From an uncultured Haemophilus sp. (GTDB taxonomy: Bacteria; Pseudomonadota; Gammaproteobacteria; Enterobacterales; Pasteurellaceae), in NCBI RefSeq assembly GCF_937976265.1, contig NZ_CALJRX010000222.1:1-11954 (forward strand): a DNA stretch of 11,954 nucleotides, written 5' to 3'. The position numbers were made by a program, and so were the translations under genes. Under the pieces are notes generated by a model. That model was not told the origin of the DNA. It searched no databases and saw only the letters and a program-made list of their open reading frames with translations. Each line of letters starts with the position of its first letter. Position 1 is the first letter of the stretch. Below, piece after piece: positions 1 to 7,006 of the stretch.

Positions 1-202
1 ATAATGTGGCTTCATCTAATACCGTTTGGCAAATAGCAAAACCCAGCACTTGCTCTTTTTCCACTAATTTCAAATTGAGATAACGTTCGCCGACATTATT
101 TTTCAATGTTCCCAATGACCAAGGCACAAGATGAGCAGCTTGTTCAATTTCATATAAGCGATCCATATCGCATTCTTCAATAGGAAAAAGAGAAGGCATC
201 AT
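1..202 (-). CDS. rimI: Ribosomal protein alanine N-acetyltransferase RimI (N-terminal part, cut by window edge)
   Basis: Only the first 67 codons are present; the frame stays open to base 1. The start is the first of two tandem ATGs (202-200), 2 bp after the holD stop. The translation begins MMPSLFPIEECDMDRLYEIE and continues through HLVPWSLGTLKNN, the N-terminal pattern of RimI GNAT acetyltransferases. RimI acetylates the N-terminal alanine of ribosomal protein S18 in E. coli. The acetyl-CoA binding motif would lie in the missing part. There is no clear ribosome binding site before the ATG, so translation is probably coupled to holD. The holD-rimI order matches E. coli and, from memory, H. 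influenzae, which supports the call more than the short fragment does. Confidence 0.85.
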   Translation of the reverse strand, partial: MMPSLFPIEECDMDRLYEIEQAAHLVPWSLGTLKNNVGERYLNLKLVEKEQVLGFAICQTVLDEATL

Positions 203-204
203 GA

Positions 205-609
205 TTAAATTTGTTGGATTTGTTGCCAAAGTTCACGCTTAGCTTGGCTATCTTGCTGGAATTGTTGCCAATCAACAGAGCGATAAACACGCTCTGCATT
301 TAAACAATAAGGCAAAGTGCGGTCGATTTCATCAGCATTTTTAGCCAATAACCAATACCGCACAGAATGCTGTAAAGTAATATGTTGGATTTGATCGAAA
401 TTCAGACAAAGGCAATCTTCTTTGTTTAACTCTAGTGCCAGTCGAACATCTGAAAAAAGTGGAGAGTTTGATACGTTATCTTTCGCCACCACAATAAATT
501 TCACTTGTTCAGAAACACTCACCCCTACCGCCCCTTGTAATACTTCTGGGCGATGGAGCTGCCAACGGGTTATCCCCATCTCATTTAAAAGAAGATTGCG
601 TCTATCCAT
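205..609 (-). CDS. holD: DNA polymerase III psi subunit HolD
   Basis: Encodes 134 residues, close to the 137 of E. coli HolD. Psi joins chi (HolC) in the clamp-loader complex of the replicative polymerase and links it to SSB. The N-terminus (MDRRNLLLNEMGITRWQL, then RPEVLQG at about residues 21-27) is the conserved psi start, and the central IQHITLQHSVRYWLLA and C-terminal YRSVDWQQFQ stretches also fit the family. It starts 3 bp after the lipoprotein stop and ends 2 bp before rimI, so it appears to be the middle gene of a translationally coupled cluster. No good Shine-Dalgarno precedes the ATG. A perfect uptake signal at 315-323 is read in frame as part of the peptide DRTL. Confidence 0.93.
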   Translation of the reverse strand: MDRRNLLLNEMGITRWQLHRPEVLQGAVGVSVSEQVKFIVVAKDNVSNSPLFSDVRLALELNKEDCLCLNFDQIQHITLQHSVRYWLLAKNADEIDRTLPYCLNAERVYRSVDWQQFQQDSQAKRELWQQIQQI

Positions 610-612
610 AGA

Positions 613-1203
613 TTATCGAGCGATAGTATCTAGCGGATAATCTCTTAAACCTTTAACAATCGCTTTTTCTTGTGCATCTGTTGGTTTTTCTTGATACGCT
701 TTTAAGCTACGGAAAGAAAGAATGTTTTTCGCTTGATCAACCACGGCGATAAAACGTTGGAAATCTTTACCATCACAAGCATAGTAAACATCTGAAGCGT
801 TACCAATTGTTTTTAATTCACATACTTTTTTGTTGGCATCAAGATATTTTGTCGTTAATGCAGGAACATGAGAAACATCTTTTAGATAATAGGTTTCGCT
901 CATAATGAATTTACGATTGCTACGATCTACATTCGCCGCACCACTTAAGAAACGCGGATCTTCTGATTTATCGAAGGCTTTCGTTTGTTTATAGAATTTT
1001 TCACCGTTGAATGTCACTTCTTGATTACCTTTTTTGATGCGCTCAAACTGTGCATCTAAGCTTTGCGCTTGTTCTGCTGGTAATTCAACTTTTGAGCTTG
1101 TTGGTAAGGTTGAAGGTTTTTGTTTGCTACCTTGAAGTTGTTCGATTAATTGACAGCCAGACAATAAACTTGCCATTGCGACTGCGGTGATGATTTTTTT
1201 CAT
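613..1203 (-). CDS. Predicted outer-membrane lipoprotein of unknown function
   Basis: Encodes 196 residues from the ATG at 1203-1201, which has an AAGGAA ribosome binding site. The frame is open further upstream to 1278, but that would put 25 residues before the signal peptide and run into the rsmC promoter region, so the inner start is preferred. Residues 1-17 form a lipoprotein signal peptide (MKKIITAV, hydrophobic core, lipobox LLSGC with acylated Cys17). Gln at the following position predicts sorting to the outer membrane. A low-complexity linker rich in S, K and T follows to about residue 45. The mature part has two more cysteines, C128 and C143, that could form a disulfide in the periplasm. 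I do not recognise a named family with certainty; it may be a Pasteurellaceae-specific DUF. It is the first gene of a cluster with holD and rimI. Confidence 0.82.
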   Translation of the reverse strand: MKKIITAVAMASLLSGCQLIEQLQGSKQKPSTLPTSSKVELPAEQAQSLDAQFERIKKGNQEVTFNGEKFYKQTKAFDKSEDPRFLSGAANVDRSNRKFIMSETYYLKDVSHVPALTTKYLDANKKVCELKTIGNASDVYYACDGKDFQRFIAVVDQAKNILSFRSLKAYQEKPTDAQEKAIVKGLRDYPLDTIAR

Positions 1204-1290
1204 AAATAATTCCTTAATAAATACGTTTAAATCGTTTTCTTTTGTTAGAATAACACGTAATTTTAACCAATAAACCACAGGATTTAAAGC

Positions 1291-2283
1291 GTGATTTCTC
1301 TCGAAAGCGAAGTTTTACAACGCCATCTTCCCCTTTTTAACGGTAAATCAATTCTTCTTGCCGGCGGCATTCATGATGATTTTCCTCAAATATTGCAAAA
1401 ACATTGCCAATCGGTGCAGGTTTGGAGCTGGTATTTTGATTATGCCAAAACCCAAAGTGCGGTCAATTTTGAGGTTGAATTTCAGCCGCAAGCCGATTTG
1501 ATTATTTATTATTGGACGAAGAATAAACAAGAAGTGAATTTTCAGCTGATGCAACTACTTGCCAAAAGTAAAATTGGTCAAGAAGTGTTGATTATTGGTG
1601 AAAATCGTTGTGGCGTCCGTTCAGCTGAAAAACTGCTTGAACCTTATGGTGAAATTGGCAAAATTGACTCAGCACGTCGTTGCGGTTTATACCATTTTTC
1701 CTTACAAAAACAACCGCACTTTGATCTTCAAGTTTATTGGAAATGTTACCAAAATGATGCATTAGGCAATCTCCGTATTTACAGCTTGCCGGGTGTATTC
1801 AGTGCCAATGAACTTGATAGTGGCACGTCACTTCTACTTTCTACTTTAACGTCACCAATTCAAGGCAAAGTATTAGATGTTGGTTGCGGTGCGGGTGTTA
1901 TTGGTTCAATGATCAAACAACATCACCCTAAAGCGGATGTCACCATGACCGATATTCATGCAATGGCAATTCAATCTGCTCGTCGAACGCTTGCTGAAAA
2001 TCAGCTTGAAGGTCAGGTTATCGCAAGCGATGTGTTTTCCCATATTGAAGGGAAATTTGATCTGATTATTTCAAACCCACCGTTCCACGATGGAGTTGAT
2101 ACCGCTTATCGTGCGGTGAAAGAACTTATTCAACAGGCTAAATGGCATTTAACGGCAGGCGGAGAACTGCGTATCGTGGCTAATGCATTTCTACCCTATC
2201 CCGATTTATTAGCACAACATTTCGGGAAATTTGAAGTCCTTGCTCAAACCACCAAATTTAAAGTGTATTCCGTGAGAAATTAA
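1291..2283 (+). CDS. rsmC: 16S rRNA guanine(1207)-N2 methyltransferase RsmC
   Basis: Encodes 330 residues from a GTG start preceded by AGGA at about 1278-1281. The start MISLES agrees with what I remember of H. influenzae RsmC. RsmC uses S-adenosylmethionine to methylate G1207 of 16S rRNA on the 30S subunit. The N-terminal half (about 1-170) is the degenerate methyltransferase-like domain typical of RsmC. The C-terminal half is the catalytic Rossmann domain, with SAM motif VLDVGCGAGVIG at 194-205, an acidic TMTDIHAMA loop after it, and the catalytic NPPF motif at 262-265. Perfect uptake signals lie at 1455-1463 and 1713-1721. It is transcribed away from the lipoprotein-holD-rimI cluster and is followed after 10 bp by the PEBP-like gene. 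Confidence 0.96.
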   Translation: MISLESEVLQRHLPLFNGKSILLAGGIHDDFPQILQKHCQSVQVWSWYFDYAKTQSAVNFEVEFQPQADLIIYYWTKNKQEVNFQLMQLLAKSKIGQEVLIIGENRCGVRSAEKLLEPYGEIGKIDSARRCGLYHFSLQKQPHFDLQVYWKCYQNDALGNLRIYSLPGVFSANELDSGTSLLLSTLTSPIQGKVLDVGCGAGVIGSMIKQHHPKADVTMTDIHAMAIQSARRTLAENQLEGQVIASDVFSHIEGKFDLIISNPPFHDGVDTAYRAVKELIQQAKWHLTAGGELRIVANAFLPYPDLLAQHFGKFEVLAQTTKFKVYSVRN

Positions 2284-2293
2284 GGAGAAAACA

Positions 2294-2791
2294 ATGTTTG
2301 TAACCAGTTCAGCCATTCAAAATGGTGCTTTTGAAGATAAATATGGCAAACGCGGCACACAATTTAGCCCAAATGGTATGCCGACCTACTCTATCCCGTT
2401 TGAAATTCATGATGCACCTCAAGGTACTAAATCCTTTGCCGTTGTCTTAGAAGATAAGGATGCGATTACTGCAAGTGGCTTTGTGTGGATTCATTGGCTC
2501 ATTGCGGATCTTGAACGTACCGTTATACACGAAAATGAAAGCCAAACCGCAACAGATTATGTGCAAGGAGCAAACACTTGGGCAAGTAAATTAGGTCAAT
2601 TTGATATTGAAGAAGCCTCATTCTATGGTGGTATGGCCCCGCCAAACTGTTTACATCGTTACGAGCTTATTGTGTATGCGCTCGATACTAAACTAAACCT
2701 CAAACCGGGATTCCGTTTTAATGATCTACATTTTGCGATGCAAGGACATATTTTGGCTCAAGCCGTGCTAATGGGCACCTATGATGTTTAA
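2294..2791 (+). CDS. YbhB/YbcL family (PEBP, Raf-kinase-inhibitor-like) protein
   Basis: Encodes 165 residues without a signal peptide, so probably cytoplasmic. It has the bacterial PEBP-like signatures: an acidic EDKDA ligand motif at 53-57, WIHW just after, and PPNCLHRYELIVYALD, whose His121-Arg122-Tyr123 belongs to the conserved anion-binding pocket. Family members usually have Gly where this protein has Cys119 or its neighbour (PPxG-HRY). The biological ligand of this family in bacteria is mostly unknown, so no reaction is assigned. The Shine-Dalgarno TAAGGAG begins with the rsmC stop codon itself, which suggests termination-reinitiation coupling and an rsmC-PEBP operon. A strong terminator follows the gene. 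Confidence 0.88.
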   Translation: MFVTSSAIQNGAFEDKYGKRGTQFSPNGMPTYSIPFEIHDAPQGTKSFAVVLEDKDAITASGFVWIHWLIADLERTVIHENESQTATDYVQGANTWASKLGQFDIEEASFYGGMAPPNCLHRYELIVYALDTKLNLKPGFRFNDLHFAMQGHILAQAVLMGTYDV

Positions 2792-2823
2792 TCATTTATA
2801 GCTCATCCTAAAAATACCATAAA

Positions 2824-2861
2824 AAATGGCCGCACTTCGATAAAGTGCGGTCATTTATTTT
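2824..2861. terminator. Bidirectional terminator built from two facing uptake signals
   Basis: Arms at 2824-2837 and 2843-2856 pair over 14 bp with one G-T wobble and a 5-nt loop. The right arm contains a perfect AAGTGCGGT (2843-2851); the left arm contains its complement with one change (GCCGCACTT, 2829-2837). An A-run on the left and a T-rich run on the right make it usable on both strands, between the convergent PEBP-like gene and tmaR. Paired uptake signals acting as terminators are well known in Haemophilus. Confidence 0.88.
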
Positions 2862-2867
2862 GAGATT

Positions 2868-3221
2868 TTATAATGTGATTTTATTTGATGAGTCTTTCAA
2901 TAATTTCGCGTGCGCTTTTTTCTGTTCTTTCATCTTATTGCTCGTTTCACGGCGTAAAGTTGAAAGCTCCGCATTGCGAATATTGTACTCATCCACACGG
3001 CCTTCATAATCATCATGCATATTTTCGATAATCGCACGAACATCTTCAATGCTCATATCATCACGAATATATTGATTTAAGTTATCTAACAATAAGACAC
3101 GTTTTTGGTTATCACGAATTTTGCGGTTGTTGTCTTCAATGTCGCGTTTAAGTTTATTTTTTAAACGATATAAACGCACATACTCTAATACTTCTTGGAA
3201 GGATTTACTTACATTTTCCAT
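2868..3221 (-). CDS. tmaR: Pole-localizer protein TmaR (YeeX/UPF0265 family)
   Basis: Encodes 117 residues; E. coli TmaR (YeeX) has 109. The match to the E. coli protein as I recall it is strong, especially KIRDNQKRVLLLDNL at 34-48. Tyr72, in the DDYEGRVD context, corresponds to the tyrosine reported to be phosphorylated in E. coli TmaR. In E. coli this protein clusters at the cell poles and sequesters PTS Enzyme I, tuning sugar uptake. The sequence is highly charged and helical, with long stretches suited to coiled coil (about 20-42 and 75-112). No signal peptide or membrane segment is visible. The C-terminal tail of about 10 residues is longer than in E. coli. It is monocistronic: its own promoter lies at 3258-3286 and the uptake-signal terminator follows 7 bp after the stop. 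Confidence 0.92.
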   Translation of the reverse strand: MENVSKSFQEVLEYVRLYRLKNKLKRDIEDNNRKIRDNQKRVLLLDNLNQYIRDDMSIEDVRAIIENMHDDYEGRVDEYNIRNAELSTLRRETSNKMKEQKKAHAKLLKDSSNKITL

Positions 3222-3257
3222 GATCTACTCTCTCAAAGTTAAAAACAAACTTCGAGT

Positions 3258-3286
3258 AATGTAGCCTTTTTTTTCGTCCCCGTCAA
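3258..3286 (-). promoter_or_regulatory. Predicted sigma70 promoter of tmaR
   Basis: On the minus strand, -35 TTGACG (3286-3281) and -10 TACATT (3263-3258) are separated by exactly 17 bp. The spacer contains an uninterrupted run of eight A. Five of six and four of six bases match consensus. The predicted start of transcription is near 3251, giving a leader of about 30 nt with a GAGAG ribosome binding site before the ATG. Confidence 0.6.
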
Positions 3287-3399
3287 AAGCTTAAATTTAA
3301 ATTGATGGATTAGATCAAAAAACTGTTTGATTTAGTTGATTATCCTATTCGGTAGTGGTAAAAATGGAGAATCCATTCAAAATAAAACAAGGAAACACA

Positions 3400-4482
3400 A
3401 TGTCAAAAGTCTTTAATTTTAGTGCGGGTCCAGCCATGATTTTTCCTGAGGTCCTACAAAAAGCACAAGCGGAGCTAACCAACTGGCTTGGTCAAGGTGT
3501 ATCGGTAATGGAAGTCAGTCACCGTGGCAAATATTTTATGGAATTGATTGCTCAAGCAGAAAAAGATCTACGTGAGGTGTATCACATTCCAGATAACTAT
3601 CGTGTGTTATTCCTACAAGGTGGGGCTCGTGGTCAATTTGCGGCATTACCAATGAACCTAATTGGTGAGAAAGGCAAAGCGCTTTACTTAAATAGCGGCC
3701 ACTGGTCTGCAACTGCAGCGAAAGAAGCACGTAACTTTGCTGAAATTGATGAAATTACCATTGTGGAAAATGGTGATCACACACGCATCACCAATCTTGA
3801 TTTCAGTGACATTGCGGAACAATACGATTACGTTCACTATTGCCCAAATGAAACCATCAGCGGTGTTGAAATTTTTGATGTACCAAATGTGGGCAATGCG
3901 GTGCTTGTAGCCGATATGTCATCTAACGTTCTCTCTCGCGAAATTGATATTAGCAAATTTGGTGTCATTTATGCGGGTGCACAAAAAAATCTTGGCCCTG
4001 CAGGAATTACGCTCGTGATTATTCGTGATGATTTAATTGGTCATGCTCGCCAAGCAACCCCATCAATTTGGAATTACGCCACACAGCGTGATGCTGATTC
4101 CATGATCAATACCCCGCCAACCTTTGCTTGGTATCTCTGTTCATTGGTCTTCAAACACATTCAAGCAATCGGCGGCTTAAAAGAAATTGCAAAACGTAAC
4201 GCAGTGAAAGCTCAAACCCTTTACGATTACATTGATAGTAGCAAACTCTATCGTAACGTCGTAGCTAAAGAAAACCGTTCAACCATGAATGTCACATTTG
4301 TGACAGGCAATCCTGAGCTTGATGCCAAATTTGTCGCCGAATCTACAGCTGCCGGTCTTCAAGCTTTAAAAGGTCACAAAGTATTAGGTGGTATGCGCGC
4401 CTCTATCTATAACGCGATGCCATTAGAAGGCGTGCAAGCGCTCATTGAATTCATGAAAAAATTTGAAGCTGAAAATAGCTAA
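3400..4482 (+). CDS. serC: Phosphoserine aminotransferase SerC
   Basis: Encodes 360 residues from the ATG at 3400, which has AAGGAA at 3389-3394. A longer frame from 3355 adds 15 residues unlike any SerC N-terminus and was not used. SerC is a PLP enzyme that transaminates 3-phosphohydroxypyruvate to phosphoserine with glutamate, and also serves pyridoxal phosphate synthesis. The start VFNFSAGPAMIF is the family N-terminal pattern, SHRGKYF (about 41-47) belongs to the substrate phosphate site, and LFLQGGARGQFAALPMN is the cofactor phosphate region. The PLP lysine is Lys196 in YAGAQKNLGPAG. Length is close to the 362 of E. coli. The gene is followed by hisC rather than aroA as in E. coli. No convincing promoter was found in the 178 bp upstream; TTGATT (3336-3341) with TAAAAA (3359-3364) is a weak candidate. 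Confidence 0.97.
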   Translation: MSKVFNFSAGPAMIFPEVLQKAQAELTNWLGQGVSVMEVSHRGKYFMELIAQAEKDLREVYHIPDNYRVLFLQGGARGQFAALPMNLIGEKGKALYLNSGHWSATAAKEARNFAEIDEITIVENGDHTRITNLDFSDIAEQYDYVHYCPNETISGVEIFDVPNVGNAVLVADMSSNVLSREIDISKFGVIYAGAQKNLGPAGITLVIIRDDLIGHARQATPSIWNYATQRDADSMINTPPTFAWYLCSLVFKHIQAIGGLKEIAKRNAVKAQTLYDYIDSSKLYRNVVAKENRSTMNVTFVTGNPELDAKFVAESTAAGLQALKGHKVLGGMRASIYNAMPLEGVQALIEFMKKFEAENS

Positions 4483-4502
4483 TTATCTGATTCATTAAAC
4501 TC

Positions 4503-4533
4503 AACGCGCGGGCTGAAAGGCCCGCTCGTTTTT
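4503..4533 (+). terminator. Intrinsic terminator or attenuator between serC and hisC
   Basis: Arms 4503-4513 and 4520-4530 form six contiguous G-C pairs, one C-T mismatch, then four more pairs, around a 6-nt loop (TGAAAG). A run of five T follows immediately (4529-4533). It looks like a Rho-independent terminator, yet the hisC start is only 13 bp further on the same strand and no promoter fits between. Confidence 0.75.
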
Positions 4534-4546
4534 ACAAGGAAAGCAT

Positions 4547-5656
4547 ATGCAATACATCAACGTCGCCAATCAAGGCGTAAAATCTCTTTCACCTTACCAA
4601 GCAGGAAAACCAATCGAAGAACTCGAACGCGAATTAGGCATTACTGATATCGTTAAACTTGCCTCGAATGAAAACCCTTTCGGTTTTCCTGAAAGCGCGA
4701 AAAAAGCCATTCAAGCCCAACTTGATCATTTAACGCGCTACCCTGATGCGAATGGTTTTGAACTTAAAGCGGCTATTGCAAAAAAATTTGGTGTGCAACC
4801 AAACCAAATCACCCTTGGCAATGGTTCTAACGATTTATTAGAACTCTTTGCACACACCTTTGCGGGTGAGCATGATGAAGTGATTTATTCACAATATGCT
4901 TTTATTGTTTACCCTTTAGTGACGAAAGCTATTAATGCCGTTGCAAAAGAAATTCCAGCTAAGAATTGGGGACACGATTTAAACGGATTTTTGACCGCAC
5001 TTTCAGATAAAACCAAGCTGATTTTTATTGCCAATCCAAACAATCCAACGGGGAATTTCTTAACGGAAGCAGAATTGGATGCCTTCTTAGCCAAAGTACC
5101 TGAAAAAGTGATTGTGGTATTAGATGAAGCTTATACCGAATTTACCCATCCAAGCGAACGTGTTAATTCTTTTGCATTACTAGAAAAATACCCGAATCTT
5201 ATCGTTTCTCGATCCCTATCAAAAGCTTATGGATTGGCGGGGTTACGTATTGGCTATGCGGTCTCTAATCCTGAAATTGCAGATTTATTAAATCGTGTTC
5301 GTCAGCCATTTAACTGTAATAGTCTTGCTTTAACCAGTGCGATTGCAGTGATGAACGATGATGCCTTTGTCGAAAAAGTGGCGGAGAACAATCGCCAAGA
5401 AATGAAACGTTATGAAGCCTTCTGTCAACAATATGGCTTAGACTTTATTCCGTCTAAAGGTAACTTTATTACCATTGATTTTAAACAACCTGCCGCACCC
5501 ATTTATGATGCATTATTACGTGAAGGCGTCATTGTTCGTCCGATTGCTGGTTATGGCATGCCAAATCACTTACGTATCAGTATTGGCTTACCGCAAGAAA
5601 ATGACAAATTTTTTACTGCACTTAAAAAAGTGCTTAATTTAGGAAATGAAAAATAG
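4547..5656 (+). CDS. hisC: Histidinol-phosphate aminotransferase (HisC2-type)
   Basis: Encodes 369 residues; ribosome binding site AAGGAAA 6-7 bp before the ATG. This fold-type I PLP aminotransferase converts imidazole acetol phosphate to histidinol phosphate. Visible family motifs: LASNENPFGFP near residues 38-48, YPDANGFEL, LGNGSNDLLELF (cofactor phosphate), IANPNNPTGN, VVLDEAYTEF, and SRSLSKAYGLAGLRIGY containing the PLP lysine at about 226. H. influenzae is known to carry two such genes, one in the his operon and one beside serC; this is the serC-linked copy. Such paralogues can also transaminate phenylalanine or tyrosine precursors, so the physiological substrate is not certain. An uptake signal at 4994-5002 is read as LTAL. 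The stop codon TAG forms part of the tpx Shine-Dalgarno. Confidence 0.93.
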   Translation: MQYINVANQGVKSLSPYQAGKPIEELERELGITDIVKLASNENPFGFPESAKKAIQAQLDHLTRYPDANGFELKAAIAKKFGVQPNQITLGNGSNDLLELFAHTFAGEHDEVIYSQYAFIVYPLVTKAINAVAKEIPAKNWGHDLNGFLTALSDKTKLIFIANPNNPTGNFLTEAELDAFLAKVPEKVIVVLDEAYTEFTHPSERVNSFALLEKYPNLIVSRSLSKAYGLAGLRIGYAVSNPEIADLLNRVRQPFNCNSLALTSAIAVMNDDAFVEKVAENNRQEMKRYEAFCQQYGLDFIPSKGNFITIDFKQPAAPIYDALLREGVIVRPIAGYGMPNHLRISIGLPQENDKFFTALKKVLNLGNEK

Positions 5657-5664
5657 GAGCTTTT

Positions 5665-6162
5665 ATGACTCAAGTAACAATGATGGGTAATCCCATTGAA
5701 GTAAGCGGCAACTTTCCCAAAAAAGGAGAAAAAGTGACCGCACTTACGCTCACCAATAAAGAACTTACCGACGTCACGCTTGATACTTATGCAGGAAAAC
5801 GTAAAGTTTTAAATATTTTCCCAAGTATTGATACCGGTGTATGTGCAACTTCTGTTCGTAAATTCAATCAACAAGCAGCTAATTTAAAAAATGCTGTGGT
5901 ACTTTGCATTTCAGCTGATTTACCTTTTGCACAAGCACGATTCTGCGGTGCGGAAGGTATTGAGAACGTAGAAACGCTTTCTACTTTCCGTCATAAAGAA
6001 GCCCATGAAAACTTAGGGGTAAACATCACAACAGGTCCAATCGCAGGTTTAACTGCACGTTCAGTGATTGTTTTAGATGAAAACAACAACGTGTTACATA
6101 GTGAGCTGGTGTCTGAAATTAAAGATGAGCCCAATTATGAAGCTGCGCTAGCTGCACTATAA
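5665..6162 (+). CDS. tpx: Thiol peroxidase Tpx (atypical 2-Cys peroxiredoxin)
   Basis: Encodes 165 residues, typical for Tpx. The enzyme reduces hydrogen peroxide and alkyl hydroperoxides with electrons from thioredoxin; no signal peptide is visible in this copy. The peroxidatic cysteine is Cys60 in PSIDTGVCATSVRKFN and the resolving cysteine is Cys94 in FAQARFCGAEG, matching Cys61 and Cys95 of E. coli. SADLPFAQARFC is a family signature. The Shine-Dalgarno UAGGAG starts with the hisC stop codon and the gap is 8 bp, so tpx is probably cotranscribed and coupled with hisC. No separate promoter was found. A perfect uptake signal lies at 5737-5745 and a strong terminator follows. Confidence 0.97.
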   Translation: MTQVTMMGNPIEVSGNFPKKGEKVTALTLTNKELTDVTLDTYAGKRKVLNIFPSIDTGVCATSVRKFNQQAANLKNAVVLCISADLPFAQARFCGAEGIENVETLSTFRHKEAHENLGVNITTGPIAGLTARSVIVLDENNNVLHSELVSEIKDEPNYEAALAAL

Positions 6163-6167
6163 TGAAT

Positions 6168-6200
6168 AAGGCGCTTTCGTTTAACTAGAAAGCGCCTTTT
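6168..6200. terminator. Terminator after tpx, shared with the convergent HAD gene
   Basis: Arms AAGGCGCTTTC (6168-6178) and GAAAGCGCCTT (6188-6198) pair perfectly over 11 bp with a 9-nt loop, followed by TTTT then ATTTATT. It lies 5 bp after the tpx stop and 2 bp after the end of the minus-strand phosphatase gene. It is strong for tpx; on the other strand the run after the stem is only TTATTCATTA, so termination there may be weaker. Confidence 0.87.
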
Positions 6201-6202
6201 AT

Positions 6203-6988
6203 TTATTCAGGGAAAATCTCATTCAATATCAATGCAATTCCATCATCATTATGCGAAGCGGTGACACGATTAGCGGCCTGTTTAATCTCATCCGGTGCAT
6301 TGCCCATTGCCACGCCTAATCCCACGCTTTCTAGCATATCTAAATCGTTAAAGTTATCGCCGAAAGCAACACATTCTTCCATCTTCACATGGAAGTAATC
6401 TTCGAGAAAACGTACTGCATTACCTTTTGTCGCCGATTTATGCATCACTTCAAGGAAATTCGCATGAGAACGGCAAATGCTTAAATGTGGGAATTTCTCT
6501 TTCAAGATTTGCTCTATGCTAATCACTTCATCCGTTTCACCAATGATTTGAATTTTATGTGGAGAATAGACCGCACTTTCATCATAAGGATCAATCTGAA
6601 TGCCTGTCACGCTACGTTCATAAATCACCCATTTATTATTCAAATCGCGAGCGACGCAATCATCATAAGTATAATAATTGACACCTAGTGCAGGATGATC
6701 TGCTAATACTTGGTTAATGGCTTGGATATCAGCGGGATCAATTTGTACTGAATAAATAGGCGTGGCGTTTTTATCTAAAATCAAGGCACCACTGAATGCC
6801 ACAATGATGTTGTAATTTTCAATGAGTTTCGCATAAGGCCAAATACCCAGCGGTGAACGAGCAGAGATTGGTGTAAATGGAATACCTTGTTTTGTAATGC
6901 GTTGAAGTGCATCTAAGGTTTTAGGCGAAATTCGATGATCCGACGTTAATAAGGTACCATCAAAATCGCTGAATACGGCTTTATACAT
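6203..6988 (-). CDS. Cof-type HAD-IIB family sugar/nucleotide phosphatase
   Basis: Encodes 261 residues. HAD motif I is SDFDGTLL with nucleophile Asp8 and acid Asp10; motif II is Ser42 in PISARSP; motif III is Lys188 in SATKGNAV; motif IV is GDNFNDLDML with Asp211 and Asp215, which hold magnesium. The insert between motifs II and III is the C2 cap of the Cof/YidA group, which dephosphorylates sugar phosphates, nucleotides or cofactors; the substrate cannot be read from sequence. The ribosome binding site GGAG precedes the ATG and ybeY ends 18 bp upstream, so it is the last gene of the phoH-ybeY operon. From memory, H. influenzae HI_0003 is an equivalent gene next to ybeY. An uptake signal lies at 6570-6578. 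Confidence 0.92.
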   Translation of the reverse strand: MYKAVFSDFDGTLLTSDHRISPKTLDALQRITKQGIPFTPISARSPLGIWPYAKLIENYNIIVAFSGALILDKNATPIYSVQIDPADIQAINQVLADHPALGVNYYTYDDCVARDLNNKWVIYERSVTGIQIDPYDESAVYSPHKIQIIGETDEVISIEQILKEKFPHLSICRSHANFLEVMHKSATKGNAVRFLEDYFHVKMEECVAFGDNFNDLDMLESVGLGVAMGNAPDEIKQAANRVTASHNDDGIALILNEIFPE

Positions 6989-7006
6989 AATTGCTCCAAA
7001 TCGTCA

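Noticed and set aside
1204..1278. Longer reading frame upstream of the lipoprotein gene
   Set aside because: It adds 25 residues before a clear signal peptide, lacks a ribosome binding site and fills the divergent promoter region; the ATG at 1203 has AAGGAA.
3302..3318. Dyad TTGAT-N7-ATCAA in the tmaR-serC intergenic region, resembling an FNR or CRP site
   Set aside because: FNR needs a 4-bp spacer and CRP needs TGTGA-N6-TCACA; neither fits. It could bind another regulator, but nothing identifies which.
3355..3399. Upstream extension of serC
   Set aside because: The extra 15 residues precede the conserved SerC start, and the ATG at 3400 has its own AAGGAA site.
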